NCBI GenBank assembly: GCA_017435745.1
Contig: JAFSEN010000013.1
Location: 1 to 62,351, forward strand
Direction: 5' to 3'
Origin: Oscillospiraceae bacterium
GTDB lineage: Bacteria > Bacillota > Clostridia > Oscillospirales > Ruminococcaceae
DNA: 62,351 bases
Within the stretch, counting starts at the first letter, position 1, and each line of letters starts with the position of its first letter. Below are positions 27,292 through 36,530 of this stretch, piece after piece. The position numbers and the translations under genes are program-made. The notes under the pieces were generated by a model. It did no database searches. It saw nothing but the letters and a program-made list of their open reading frames with translations, and had not been told where the DNA came from.

Positions 27292-28065
27292 ATGTCGGAC
27301 AAAGTTCTTATGATTTTATGCGACGGAATGAGACCGGATGCAGTTGAGAAATGCGGCCATCCCTTTGCCGAAAAACTCAAAGGAATTTCGTACTATAATC
27401 CGCATGCTCAAACGGTTTTTCCTTCCTGGACTCTTCCCTGCCACATGTCGCTTTTCCACAGCGCAACTCCGAATGAGCACGGTGTTACCGGCAACGTTTT
27501 TGTTCCCGGAGAACGCAAAGGACTTTTTGAGCAGCTTCGGGATAACGTAAAATCCACAGCGTTTTTCTACAGCTGGGGCGAGCTCAAAAATCTCTATGCT
27601 CCATATTCCGTTTGTTACAGCCACTTTGTTTCCGAAGAATATTTTCCCCACGGAAAAACCACCGAACTTCTTGAAGAAAACTGCGAAAAATTCATCAACG
27701 AATATATGCCCGATTTTGCTTTCCTCTATCTTGAAACCACAGACAGCATAGGCCATGAAATCGGCTGGGGCACCGAAGAATATTACAGGGCGGCTTATCA
27801 TTCCTTCGGTCTTATTGAAAAAATCATGTCAGTTCTTCCGGAAGACTACTCCGTAATTGTTCTTGCGGATCACGGCGGCCACGATTGCACCCACGGAACA
27901 AACGACCCAATCGACATGACAATTCCGCTTTTCATCAAAACAGATTTTGAAATTGACGAAGAAAAATTTGAAAACGCAAACATTATTGACGTTGCTCCGA
28001 CAATCTGCGGAATAATCGGAATCGAGCCTTCGAAAAAATGGAAGGGCAAAAGCCTTTTAAAATGA
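27292..28065 (+). CDS. Alkaline phosphatase superfamily phosphodiesterase (NPP-like)
   Basis: A 257-residue cytoplasmic enzyme resembling nucleotide pyrophosphatase/phosphodiesterases. Metal and active-site motifs: LMILCDGMRPD, TVFPSWTLPCHMS with the presumed Thr/Ser nucleophile, NEHGVTGN, TTDSIGHEIGW and LADHGGHDCTHGT. AGAGGTG precedes the ATG 16 bases after the exporter, so it is probably the third gene of that operon. It is shorter than typical secreted NPPs and has no signal peptide. Confidence 0.85.
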   Translation: MSDKVLMILCDGMRPDAVEKCGHPFAEKLKGISYYNPHAQTVFPSWTLPCHMSLFHSATPNEHGVTGNVFVPGERKGLFEQLRDNVKSTAFFYSWGELKNLYAPYSVCYSHFVSEEYFPHGKTTELLEENCEKFINEYMPDFAFLYLETTDSIGHEIGWGTEEYYRAAYHSFGLIEKIMSVLPEDYSVIVLADHGGHDCTHGTNDPIDMTIPLFIKTDFEIDEEKFENANIIDVAPTICGIIGIEPSKKWKGKSLLK

Positions 28066-28068
28066 CAG

Positions 28069-28096
28069 AAAAGCACCCGAAAGGGTGCTTTTTTTG
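28069..28096 (+). terminator. Rho-independent terminator
   Basis: Stem AAAGCACCC/GGGTGCTTT with GAAA loop and a T-run, ending the exporter operon. Confidence 0.92.
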
Positions 28097-28165
28097 TCAT
28101 TTCATATCTTTTCAAAAATTCCGATATGTGCTATTATATAATATTATAGAAAGAGGGCGATCTTT

Positions 28166-28987
28166 ATGTATTATCAAAAAAGATTTGACGGACATGTTCA
28201 CAGCGACTGTTCTCCCCGAGGTGTCGATTCAATGATGAGCCTTTGTGAACAGGCGGTCCATCGCGGACTTTTCGGTTTTGCCGTTACGGATTGCTGCGAC
28301 TGCGATCGTTTTGATGAGATGCAGTTTTCCGACAGAGTCCGCGAATCTGTTTACTGTGTATATAAGGCTCGCTCCGTTTTTGAAAATTCCCTTGTTATTT
28401 TAAACGGAATTGAAGTCGGGCAGCCTTTGGATAATCTCGGAAAAGCGGAGAATATTATCAACCATGTCCCTTTCGATGTGGTTCTTACTTCCGTAAAAAA
28501 ATATCCCGACGGAAGAAAAATCAGCAGTATAAATTATTCCGAACTTTCCGAAAACGAAATAATACGTCTTTTGGAATCCTATTATAAGCTTCTTTTCGAA
28601 ACAACAAAATGGGATAATTTTGATGTTTTAAGCCAGCTTACTTTTCCAATGCGGTATTTAAACAGCGAATCTGCACCTTATTTTTCCATTCGTCACTGTG
28701 ACGACGTTATTGAAGCAATTTTAAAAAAACTTGCCGAAGACGGAAAAGCTCTTGAAGTCAACACTTCCGCTCTTCGCGGAAAATTAAATATGATTCTCCC
28801 CCCGGTAAGATATCTCCGTATGTTTAAGGAGCTTGGAGGAGAATTTGTTACGGTAGGTTCCGGTTCGCACAGCTGTGCCTCAATCGGTTCAGATTTGAGC
28901 GAAGGAATAAGTCTTGTTCATGAGGCAGGTTTTTCAAATTATTGCTATTTTGAAAAAAGAAAACCCGTTTTTATAAATATTGGTTAA
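28166..28987 (+). CDS. PHP-domain phosphatase (histidinol-phosphatase-like)
   Basis: A 273-residue PHP-fold phosphoesterase close to HisK/HisJ. The N-terminal metal motif reads FDGHVHSDCSPRG, then FAVTDCCDCDRF, LEVNTSALRG and VTVGSGSHSC. In most relatives the last motif is GSDAH; here Asp and Ala are replaced (GSGSH), so activity may differ. No other histidine-biosynthesis genes are present. It heads an operon with an Lrp regulator and an aminotransferase; GAGGGCG lies before the ATG. Confidence 0.8.
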   Translation: MYYQKRFDGHVHSDCSPRGVDSMMSLCEQAVHRGLFGFAVTDCCDCDRFDEMQFSDRVRESVYCVYKARSVFENSLVILNGIEVGQPLDNLGKAENIINHVPFDVVLTSVKKYPDGRKISSINYSELSENEIIRLLESYYKLLFETTKWDNFDVLSQLTFPMRYLNSESAPYFSIRHCDDVIEAILKKLAEDGKALEVNTSALRGKLNMILPPVRYLRMFKELGGEFVTVGSGSHSCASIGSDLSEGISLVHEAGFSNYCYFEKRKPVFINIG

Positions 28988-28999
28988 AGGAGAAAAATT

Positions 29000-29485
29000 A
29001 TGGATACGCTTCTTAAACTTCTTGAACAGAACGCAAAACTTACCACCGAGCAGCTTTCTGCCCTTCTTGGTAAATCCGAAGAAGAAATTGCTGCTGCGGT
29101 TAAAGAATATGAAAAAAATCACGTTATCATAGGATATAACGCTCTTGTAAACTGGGAAAAAATTGATCCCAACGACTGCACTGCTGTTATTGAACTTAAA
29201 GTTCAGCCGAAACGCGACCATGGTTATGACGAAATCGCCGCAGAAATCATGCGTTTCGATGAAGTTCAGACTGTGTGGCTTATGAGCAGTTCCAGCTATG
29301 ATCTTTCCGTAATTATCCGCGGACAAAGCTTCAAAGATATTTCAATGTTTGTTTCCAAACGCCTTGCAACCCTTGATTCCGTTACTTCCACCGCAACAAA
29401 CTTTGTTCTTAAACGTTACAAAGAACATTTCTTTAACTTTACCGATGAAATCAGGGACGAGAGGAGGCACCTGAATATTGATTGA
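29000..29485 (+). CDS. Lrp/AsnC family transcriptional regulator
   Basis: A 161-residue feast/famine regulator: N-terminal winged helix (LTTEQLSALLGKSEEEIAAAV) and a C-terminal RAM domain for amino-acid sensing (ELKVQPKRDHGY to LKRYKEHF). AAAGGAG precedes the ATG. Its stop overlaps the following aminotransferase start by eight bases, so it probably senses an amino acid handled by that enzyme. Confidence 0.92.
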   Translation: MDTLLKLLEQNAKLTTEQLSALLGKSEEEIAAAVKEYEKNHVIIGYNALVNWEKIDPNDCTAVIELKVQPKRDHGYDEIAAEIMRFDEVQTVWLMSSSSYDLSVIIRGQSFKDISMFVSKRLATLDSVTSTATNFVLKRYKEHFFNFTDEIRDERRHLNID

Positions 29486-30650
29486 TTACAGCAGCGTGCT
29501 TTCCGAAAAGGTAACTACATTAAAACCTTCAGGAATCCGAAAATTTTTCGATCTTGCTGCGGAAGTTGAAGACGTTATTGCTCTTACCATTGGCGAACCC
29601 GATTTCAAAACCCCGTGGCATATCCGCGAAGCGGGTATCAATTCTCTTGAAAAAGGAAGAACATGGTACACTGCAAACGCAGGTCTTATTGAACTCCGAC
29701 AGGAAGCTTCAAAATATCTTAAACGTAGATTTGATCTTGATTATAAACCGACCGATATTTTTATAACTGTCGGAGGTTCCGAAGCAATAGATCTCACGAT
29801 CCGCGCTCTTATTGACGATGGGGACGAAATGCTTCTTCCCATTCCGTCTTTCGTTTGTTATGACCCAATCTGTCGTCTTGCCGGCGGAAAAGTTGTTACT
29901 ATCGAAACAAAACGCGAAAATGATTTCCGCCTTACCGCAGAAGAACTTCGCGCAGCTATTACACCGAAAACAAAACTTCTTGTTCTTCCCTTCCCCAACA
30001 ACCCCACCGGCGCTGTTATGAGGAAAGAACATCTTGAAGAAATTGCCGAAGTTCTTCGCGGAACCGACATCATGGTTCTTTCCGATGAAATTTATGCCGA
30101 ACTCACCTATGGCGGAAAACGTCATGTTTCAATTGCTGAAATTGAAGGCATGAAAGAACGCACCATTATTGTAAACGGTTTTTCAAAAGCCTATGCCATG
30201 ACCGGATGGCGTCTTGGTTATGTTGCGGGACCTTCTCCGATAATTCAGCAGATGCTTAAAATCCACCAATACGCAATAATGAGTTCTCCTACCACAAGCC
30301 AGTATGCCGCCGTCGTTGCAATGCGCGATTGCGACAACGAGGTTGAGGAAATGAAAAAACAATATGACATGAGAAGGCGCTTTCTTGTAAAAGCCTTCAA
30401 CGATATGGGGCTTGACTGTTTCACCCCCGAAGGCGCATTTTACGTTTTCCCCTGCATAAAATCTACGGGACTTTCTTCCGAAGAATTTTGCGAAAAGCTT
30501 CTTCACAGCAAAAAAGTTGCAGTCGTTCCCGGCGGAGCCTTTGGTTCTTCCGGCGAAGGTTTTGTCCGTGTTTCTTATTCCTATTCTCTTGAACACATTA
30601 TGGAAGCCACAAGAAGAATCAAAGAGTTCCTTGAGGAGCTTAAAAAATGA
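29478..30650 (+). CDS. Pyridoxal phosphate aminotransferase (class I/II, aspartate/aromatic type)
   Basis: A 390-residue transaminase. The Schiff-base Lys lies in GFSKAYAMTGWRLGY, the signature of the Bacillus-type aspartate aminotransferase subgroup; LTIGEPDF near 38, LPFPNNPTGA near 170, SDEIYAEL and a C-terminal Arg in GFVRVSYSYSLE are also present. The start is TTG 29478, 10 bases after GAGGAGG, and overlaps the Lrp gene. The exact amino donor cannot be told. Confidence 0.93.
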   Translation: MIDYSSVLSEKVTTLKPSGIRKFFDLAAEVEDVIALTIGEPDFKTPWHIREAGINSLEKGRTWYTANAGLIELRQEASKYLKRRFDLDYKPTDIFITVGGSEAIDLTIRALIDDGDEMLLPIPSFVCYDPICRLAGGKVVTIETKRENDFRLTAEELRAAITPKTKLLVLPFPNNPTGAVMRKEHLEEIAEVLRGTDIMVLSDEIYAELTYGGKRHVSIAEIEGMKERTIIVNGFSKAYAMTGWRLGYVAGPSPIIQQMLKIHQYAIMSSPTTSQYAAVVAMRDCDNEVEEMKKQYDMRRRFLVKAFNDMGLDCFTPEGAFYVFPCIKSTGLSSEEFCEKLLHSKKVAVVPGGAFGSSGEGFVRVSYSYSLEHIMEATRRIKEFLEELKK

Positions 30651-31993
30651 ACAGCATTGGAATAAAAGCGCCCGCAAAGATAAATCTTTTTCTTGATATA
30701 ACCGGAAAACTTCCAAACGGATATCACGAAATTGAATCCGTAATGCAAACCGTTGACCTTTTCGATTATATAAAAATTACAAAAGCTTCTGAAATTTGTG
30801 TAAAATGCAGCGACAAAAGTCTTTCCGGCGAATCCAACATTGCTTTTAAAGCCGCAAAACTGTTTTTTGAGGAAGCAGGAGAAGATTCCGGTGCTTTAAT
30901 TGAAATTGATAAGAGAATCCCCAAAGAAGCAGGAATGGCCGGCGGAAGCGCAGACGCAGCTGCTGTTCTTTTTGGACTTAACAAACTTTTTGATGAACCT
31001 CTTTCGGTCGAAAAGCTTTGTGAACTTGGAGCAAAATGCGGCGCAGATGTTCCTTTTTCTATTCTCGGCGGAACAATGTTTGCGGAGGGAATCGGTGAAA
31101 AGCTTTCTCCGATTCCCGAAATGCCCGATTGCTGGCTCGTTATAGTAAAACCGGATTTCAGCATGAGCACACCGGAAAGCTATAAATATTATGATGAGCA
31201 CGGTCTTTCAGCCCTTGAGCATCCGAATAAAACAAATCTTTTTTCGTCTTTGGAACGAAACGACCTTTACGGACTTTGCAATAATCTTCACAACGTTCTT
31301 GAGCATACCGTTAAAAACCCGGTTATCGATGAAATTAAGAACGAAATGCTCAGAAACGGTGCCTGCGGTTCGATGATGACCGGAAGCGGAACCGCAGTTT
31401 TCGGAATCTTCGATTCCGTTTATAAAGCTGTTGCGGCAAAAAAAGTCCTTTCGGAAAAATACAGTTCTGTTTTTCTTGCAAGGCCCTGTAAAAACGGCGT
31501 ACAAACCGACAAAAGCGCCACGGTTTATGAAAGATTTGCCGAACTCGGCATTAACTATGAACGCGTTGACCACCCGGCCGTTTATACCATGGAAGAGATG
31601 GATTCCCTCGGTATTTTCAACAAAGGCGTTGTTGGAAAGAACCTTTTCCTCCGGGACAACAAGGGAAAACGACATTTTCTTGTTTTTGTTTTTGGAGATA
31701 AACACACAAACCTCGAGTCGATCCAGAACGAACTGGGCATCAAGCATGTAAGTTTCGGTTCCGCTGAAAGGCTTGATAAATATCTCGGCCTTACAAAAGG
31801 TTCTGTTTCCCCTCTCGGAGTTATAAATGATACGACTGCTTCTGTTGAGTTCATCATTGACAAAGAATTTACAGATTACCCCTGTGTCGGAGTTCATCCA
31901 AACCAGAACACATCCACCGTCTGGCTTACTTTTGAGGACCTTATGAAAGTAATCAGAGAAAACGGAAACAAAATCGATTTTATAAATATCTGA
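30647..31993 (+). CDS. ispE: Fusion of IspE kinase and PrdX/YbaK prolyl-tRNA editing domain
   Basis: A 448-residue two-domain protein. Residues 1-286 are a complete 4-diphosphocytidyl-2-C-methylerythritol kinase of the isoprenoid MEP pathway: APAKINLFLDI, the GHMP loop PKEAGMAGGSADAA near 93-106 and GSMMTGSGTAVFG near 241. Residues about 290-448 are a complete prolyl-tRNA deacylase (ProXp/PrdX): VDHPAVYT, catalytic Lys in KNLFLRDNKGK, GSVSPLG and WLTFEDLMKVI. The reading frame is open through a three-residue joint (TDK) with no internal ribosome site. The start overlaps the aminotransferase stop (ATGA). Confidence 0.92.
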   Translation: MNSIGIKAPAKINLFLDITGKLPNGYHEIESVMQTVDLFDYIKITKASEICVKCSDKSLSGESNIAFKAAKLFFEEAGEDSGALIEIDKRIPKEAGMAGGSADAAAVLFGLNKLFDEPLSVEKLCELGAKCGADVPFSILGGTMFAEGIGEKLSPIPEMPDCWLVIVKPDFSMSTPESYKYYDEHGLSALEHPNKTNLFSSLERNDLYGLCNNLHNVLEHTVKNPVIDEIKNEMLRNGACGSMMTGSGTAVFGIFDSVYKAVAAKKVLSEKYSSVFLARPCKNGVQTDKSATVYERFAELGINYERVDHPAVYTMEEMDSLGIFNKGVVGKNLFLRDNKGKRHFLVFVFGDKHTNLESIQNELGIKHVSFGSAERLDKYLGLTKGSVSPLGVINDTTASVEFIIDKEFTDYPCVGVHPNQNTSTVWLTFEDLMKVIRENGNKIDFINI

Positions 31994-32010
31994 CTGAATA
32001 AAAACATAAA

Positions 32011-32057
32011 TTTCCGCCAATGCTTTTTTCATCAACAAAGCAAAGGCGGATTTTTTT
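32011..32057 (+). terminator. Terminator of the PHP-Lrp-aminotransferase-IspE operon
   Basis: A two-part stem, TCCGCC/GGCGGA outside and TGCTTT/AAAGCA inside, separated by a symmetric AA/AA bulge, and seven T residues. Confidence 0.8.
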
Positions 32058-32099
32058 ATGAGTTTTTACAGACCTGAATACTATAAACACGGGAGAAAA

Positions 32100-32687
32100 A
32101 TGAAAGGATTTGAAACACTTTTACTTATCGGGCTTGTTTTCACCCTGTTCAGTTCAAATGTGAACCGCACCATTGCCGCCGGAAACGAAATTCGTTCCGA
32201 AACGCTTCGGCTTCATATAATCGCAAATTCGGACAGCGAAGAGGACCAGAACCTTAAGATAAAAGTCCGGGATGCGGTTCTTGAAGCAACCGGCGAACTA
32301 TTTGCGGAAGTTACCGGCAAGACAGAAGCGGTTGCCGCAGCAGAATATTCCGCCGACGATATAAAAGCTATTGCAGAAAAAACAATTGCGGAAGAGGGTT
32401 TTGATTACAGCGTTCAAGTCGAACTTACCGAAACATGGTTTGAAACCCGAAGCTATGAAGGTTTCACCCTTCCGGCGGGAGATTATGATGCGGTAAGAAT
32501 TATAATCGGTGCCGGAGAAGGCAAAAACTGGTGGTGCGTAATGTATCCTGCTTTATGTATTCCCGGCGCAGAAGAAGATTTTGAAAAATATGGCAGTAAT
32601 GTAGAATTTATTGAAGGAACCGGAATTGAAATCCGTTTTAAATTAATTGAATTAATTGAGAAACTAAAAAAAATATTGGCACAATAG
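32100..32687 (+). CDS. spoIIR: Stage II sporulation protein R
   Basis: SpoIIR is the forespore signal that is secreted into the intermembrane space and triggers processing of pro-SigE. The 195-residue protein begins with a membrane/signal helix (LLLIGLVFTLFSS), then shows the family core RLHIIANSDSEEDQNLKIKV and GAGEGKNWWCVMYP. ATG 32100 has GGGAGA five bases upstream. The ATG at 32058 follows directly on the preceding terminator's T-run and is unlikely. Confidence 0.93.
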   Translation: MKGFETLLLIGLVFTLFSSNVNRTIAAGNEIRSETLRLHIIANSDSEEDQNLKIKVRDAVLEATGELFAEVTGKTEAVAAAEYSADDIKAIAEKTIAEEGFDYSVQVELTETWFETRSYEGFTLPAGDYDAVRIIIGAGEGKNWWCVMYPALCIPGAEEDFEKYGSNVEFIEGTGIEIRFKLIELIEKLKKILAQ

Positions 32688-32700
32688 TGCAGATTTGATA

Positions 32701-32741
32701 AACCGTTAATGAAAAATTTTATTTTTCATTAACGGTTTTGT
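32701..32741 (+). terminator. Terminator after spoIIR
   Basis: Long stem AACCGTTAATGAAAAA/TTTTTCATTAACGGTT with a short loop, then TTTGTC. Confidence 0.85.
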
Positions 32742-32826
32742 CAGTTTTAATAACTTAATTCAAAAGTGGTTTTGACAAATTTGTGATAAATTTTTAATTT
32801 TTTTGTACTAATTTTTGAATATTCTA

Positions 32827-32856
32827 TTGACTTAATATTATAAAAATATGTATAAT
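32827..32856 (+). promoter_or_regulatory. hppA promoter
   Basis: TTGACT (32827-32832) and TATAAT (32851-32856) with an 18-base spacer, giving a leader of about 60 bases. The leader holds a small GTGGGC-TTT-GCCCAT hairpin before AGGAGTG. Confidence 0.8.
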
Positions 32857-32923
32857 AAGACGTTGATATACAACAGTGGGCTTTGCCCATAATAAGAAAC
32901 ACGAACAGGAGTGAACAAAGCTT

Positions 32924-34927
32924 ATGGAAAATCTTCTCTATGCTGTTCCCGTTATCGCTGCTGTTTCTCTTGTTGTCGCTCTCTTGCTTAAAAGCTGGAT
33001 CGGCAACCAGGACGAAGGCAACGACAGAATGAAAGAAATTGCCAGTTATATCCGTGAGGGTGCAATGGCATTTCTTGGCCGTGAATACAAAATGGTCGCA
33101 ATTTTTGTTGCAGCCCTTCTTGTAATCATTGGTTTCTTCATCAGCTGGTTCTCCGCTGCCGCATTCCTTGTAGGTGCAATTTTCTCTGTACTTGCAGGCT
33201 TCATCGGCATGAAAACCGCAACCGACGCAAACGTACGCACCACCAACGCCGCAAGCAAAAACGGTATGCCCGCTGCTCTTAAAGTAGCATTCCGCGGCGG
33301 TGCTGTTATGGGTCTTTGCGTTGTAGGTCTTGGTCTTCTCGGCGTAAGCGTAATCTACATTCTCTGCAACCCCAACGGCGGAATCTTTGCTCTTGAAAGC
33401 GAAGTATTCGCATCTGTACTTACCGGTTTTGGTCTCGGTGCTTCTTCCGTTGCACTTTTCGGACGTGTCGGCGGCGGTATCTACACCAAAGCAGCAGACG
33501 TCGGTGCGGACCTTGTTGGTAAAGTTGAAGCAGGAATTCCTGAAGATGACCCCAGAAACCCCGCAGTTATCGCAGATAACGTCGGTGATAACGTTGGTGA
33601 CGTTGCAGGTATGGGTTCCGACCTTTTCGAATCCTATGTAGGTTCCATCGTTTCCACCATTACTCTTGCTCTTACCATTGATGCAGTAAGCCAGGTTGAC
33701 GGTTCCCTCTTCCCGCTTATTCTTGCTGCAATCGGTATTGTTGCTTCCATCATTTCTGTTTTCTTTGTTAACGGAAAAACCAGCAACCCCGCAAAACAGC
33801 TTAACCTTGGTACTTATATCAGCTCCGCAATCGTAATCGTTGCAGCACTTGCACTCAGCTTTGCATTCTTCGGCGATATCAAAGCATTTATCGCTGTTGC
33901 AATCGGCCTTGTTGTTGGTGTAGCAATCGGTAAAATCACCGAATTCTACACTTCCGGCGATTTCAAACCCGTTCAGGAAATTGCAAAACAGTGTGAAACC
34001 GGTTCCGCAACCTGCATTATCAGCGGTTTTGCGACCGGCCTTACCTCCACTGTTTTCCCGCTTCTTCTTATTGCAATCGGCATCATTGGTGCATATTACA
34101 TCTTTGGTCTTTATGGCATTGCAATCGCAGCAGTAGGTATGCTTTCCACCACCGGTACCGTTATCGCAGTTGACGCTTACGGTCCTATCTCCGATAACGC
34201 AGGCGGTATCGCAGAAATGAGCGAACTTCCCGAAGAAGTACGTGAAATCACCGATACTCTCGACTCCGTTGGTAACACCACCGCAGCAGTCGGCAAAGGC
34301 TTTGCAGTTGGTTCCGCAGCTCTTACCGCTCTTGCACTCTTTGTATCTTATTCCCAGATTGCAAACCTTGATAAAATCGACCTTCTTGATCCTAACGTTG
34401 TAGCAGGTCTTCTTATCGGCGGTATGCTCACCATGCTCTTCTCCGCTCTTACCATGAACTCTGTTGGTAAAGCAGCAAACCAGATGATCGAAGAAGTTCG
34501 CCGTCAGTTCCGTGAGTTCCCCGGCATTATGGAAGGAACCCAGAAACCCGACTATGCAACCTGCGTAGATATTTCTACCGGCGCTGCACTTAAAGAAATG
34601 CTCCTTCCCGGTATCCTCGCAATCGTTTGCCCCATTGCTGTTGGTCTTATTCTTGGCACCGAAGCACTCGGCGGCCTTCTTGCAGGCGCTCTTGTAACCG
34701 GTGTTCTTATGGCAATCACCATGTCCAACGCCGGCGGTGCTTGGGATAACGCAAAGAAATACATTGAAAACGGTCATAACGGCGGCAAAGGTTCCGAACC
34801 CCACAAAGCTGCTGTTGTCGGCGATACCGTCGGTGACCCCTTCAAAGATACTTCCGGTCCTTCCCTTAACATCCTTATCAAGCTCATGACCATTGTATCT
34901 GTTGTATTCCTTCCCCTTTTCCTTTAA
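32924..34927 (+). CDS. hppA: Membrane-bound K+-stimulated pyrophosphatase (ion pump)
   Basis: Couples pyrophosphate hydrolysis to export of H+ and/or Na+. The 667-residue protein has about sixteen transmembrane helices and the catalytic loops [28 protein letters not shown] and [15 protein letters not shown]. The [10 protein letters not shown] motif carries Ala where K+-independent enzymes have Lys, indicating the K+-dependent class, which is often Na+-pumping. It is a monocistronic gene with its own promoter and terminator. Confidence 0.97.
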   Translation: MENLLYAVPVIAAVSLVVALLLKSWIGNQDEGNDRMKEIASYIREGAMAFLGREYKMVAIFVAALLVIIGFFISWFSAAAFLVGAIFSVLAGFIGMKTATDANVRTTNAASKNGMPAALKVAFRGGAVMGLCVVGLGLLGVSVIYILCNPNGGIFALESEVFASVLTGFGLGASSVALFGRVGGGIYTKAADVGADLVGKVEAGIPEDDPRNPAVIADNVGDNVGDVAGMGSDLFESYVGSIVSTITLALTIDAVSQVDGSLFPLILAAIGIVASIISVFFVNGKTSNPAKQLNLGTYISSAIVIVAALALSFAFFGDIKAFIAVAIGLVVGVAIGKITEFYTSGDFKPVQEIAKQCETGSATCIISGFATGLTSTVFPLLLIAIGIIGAYYIFGLYGIAIAAVGMLSTTGTVIAVDAYGPISDNAGGIAEMSELPEEVREITDTLDSVGNTTAAVGKGFAVGSAALTALALFVSYSQIANLDKIDLLDPNVVAGLLIGGMLTMLFSALTMNSVGKAANQMIEEVRRQFREFPGIMEGTQKPDYATCVDISTGAALKEMLLPGILAIVCPIAVGLILGTEALGGLLAGALVTGVLMAITMSNAGGAWDNAKKYIENGHNGGKGSEPHKAAVVGDTVGDPFKDTSGPSLNILIKLMTIVSVVFLPLFL

Positions 34928-34940
34928 TAGGTAAATAATT

Positions 34941-34968
34941 AAAGCCCCGCTTTGCGGGGCTTTTTTTA
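34941..34968 (+). terminator. hppA terminator
   Basis: Stem AAAGCCCCGC/GCGGGGCTTT with TTT loop and T-run. Confidence 0.93.
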
Positions 34969-35093
34969 TGTCAAAAAACTTCCGATATTTTTGTAAGATA
35001 TGTCAACAAGAATTTACCGGTTTTTCAAGATATTTTAACAGATATATGTTATACTTAAGTTGACAAAACACTTCTTGGAAAGGATTTGCGCCC

Positions 35094-35810
35094 ATGTCCC
35101 CTCAATTTGCCAATGAACGCGAACTTGAAAAAGAGTTCGAGCAGATTTTTGAAAGCGAAGAAGCACATTATCTTATTGCCCAGCGTGCCCATGAATATGC
35201 AAAGCTTATGGCATATTACCGCTGCGCTCTTATGGAAGTTGAAACAAAATTCAAGGTTCTCAACGAGGAATTTTCTCTCCGCTTTGACAGAAACCCAATC
35301 GAAAATATAAAAAGTCGCCTTAAAAGGCCAATCAGCATCCGCAACAAGCTTAAAAAATACGGCTATCCTCTTTCTATGAGCAACATTGAAGAACATCTTC
35401 ACGACGTTGCGGGGATTCGTGTTATCTGTTCCTTCCCGAGCGACGTTTATACTATTGCAGAAGCTCTTCTCAGCCAGGATGACATAACTCTTATTGAGAG
35501 GAAAGATTACATAAAAAACCCAAAACCGAGCGGTTACAGAAGTCTTCATCTTATAATCGAAATACCTATTTTCCTTACAAAGGAAAAACGCATGATGAAA
35601 GTTGAAATTCAATTTCGCACTCTTGCTATGGATTGCTGGGCAAGCCTTGAACACCAGATACACTATAAAAAAGATTATCTTTATACGGATGAAATGGCAA
35701 AAGAACTTGCGCTTTGCGCCGAAATCGGTGCCGACCTTGACAGAAGGATGGAAGCTCTCCGAAAAGCAGTCATAAAACCGCAGGAAAAGAAAGATCTTAA
35801 TATTATATAA
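35094..35810 (+). CDS. Small alarmone synthetase (RelQ-type GTP pyrophosphokinase)
   Basis: Makes (p)ppGpp from ATP and GTP/GDP. The 238-residue protein has only the RelA/SpoT synthetase domain: RPISIRNKLKKYG, HDVAGIRVICSF, KNPKPSGYRSLHLII, KVEIQFRTLAMDCWASLEHQ. It lacks hydrolase and regulatory domains, as do YjbM/RelQ proteins. AAAGGA precedes the ATG. The nearest -10-like box is TATACT near 35050. Confidence 0.94.
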   Translation: MSPQFANERELEKEFEQIFESEEAHYLIAQRAHEYAKLMAYYRCALMEVETKFKVLNEEFSLRFDRNPIENIKSRLKRPISIRNKLKKYGYPLSMSNIEEHLHDVAGIRVICSFPSDVYTIAEALLSQDDITLIERKDYIKNPKPSGYRSLHLIIEIPIFLTKEKRMMKVEIQFRTLAMDCWASLEHQIHYKKDYLYTDEMAKELALCAEIGADLDRRMEALRKAVIKPQEKKDLNII

Positions 35811-35847
35811 AAAAAGTCCCTGCCGGAAGGCAGGGATCTTTTTCTTT
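35810..35847. terminator. Bidirectional terminator
   Basis: Stem TCCCTGCC/GGCAGGGA with GGAA loop, A-run on one side and TCTTTTTC on the other, between the alarmone synthetase gene and deoC. Confidence 0.9.
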
Positions 35848-35854
35848 TTATAAA

Positions 35855-36505
35855 TCAATCGCAAATGCTGGAAGAGCTGGAAGTACCGATTCTCGAAGCA
35901 CCGGCTTCGATCATTGCACATGCAGCTTCAAAGGTTTTAACGCCGCCGGAAGCTTTTACGCCCATATCGGGGCCGACAGTTTCACGCATAAGGCGGATAT
36001 CTTCGGGCGTTGCGCCGCCGGTGGAAAAACCGGTGGAGGTTTTTACAAACTCTGCGCCTGCGCGTTTTGCGGCAAGGCAGGCTTCGACTTTTTCTTCATC
36101 AGTGAGAAGGCAGGTTTCGATTATTACCTTGAGAATTGCTCTTCCGTCGCAAGCACTGTGAACAGTTGCGATATCGTCCTCAACACGGCGCCAGTCGCCG
36201 ACTTTTGCGGAAGCAATGTCGATTACCATATCGATTTCTTCTGCGCCGTCTTCGATTGCACAGGCAGCCTCAAAAGCTTTTGCGGCGGAAGCCATTGCTC
36301 CAAGAGGAAAACCTACAACAGAGCAGGTTTTAATTCCGGTGCCTTTAAGTTCTTTATGTACGAAGTAAACGTTAAGGGAGTTTACGCAAACTGCGGCAAC
36401 TCCGTATTTTTTTGCTTCGTCACATACAGCGCGGAGCTGCTCATGAGTAGCGTCAGCTTTAAGAAGAGTGTGGTCAAGGTATTTTGCGATAGCTTGTTTG
36501 TCCAT
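35855..36505 (-). CDS. deoC: Deoxyribose-phosphate aldolase
   Basis: Cleaves 2-deoxyribose 5-phosphate to glyceraldehyde 3-phosphate and acetaldehyde in deoxynucleoside breakdown. The 216-residue protein shows [11 protein letters not shown], the Schiff-base Lys in [26 protein letters not shown] and [14 protein letters not shown] precedes the ATG. It is the last gene of miaB-ylbF-deoC. The Ser-rich C-terminus SSSSSICD is slightly unusual. Confidence 0.96.
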   Translation of the reverse strand: MDKQAIAKYLDHTLLKADATHEQLRAVCDEAKKYGVAAVCVNSLNVYFVHKELKGTGIKTCSVVGFPLGAMASAAKAFEAACAIEDGAEEIDMVIDIASAKVGDWRRVEDDIATVHSACDGRAILKVIIETCLLTDEEKVEACLAAKRAGAEFVKTSTGFSTGGATPEDIRLMRETVGPDMGVKASGGVKTFEAACAMIEAGASRIGTSSSSSICD

Positions 36506-36530
36506 TGTAAATTTCCTCCTTAATTATAAA

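Noticed and set aside
32747..34804. 685-residue open frame antisense to hppA
   Set aside because: Cys/Asn-rich nonsense composition on the reverse of a clear membrane pyrophosphatase.
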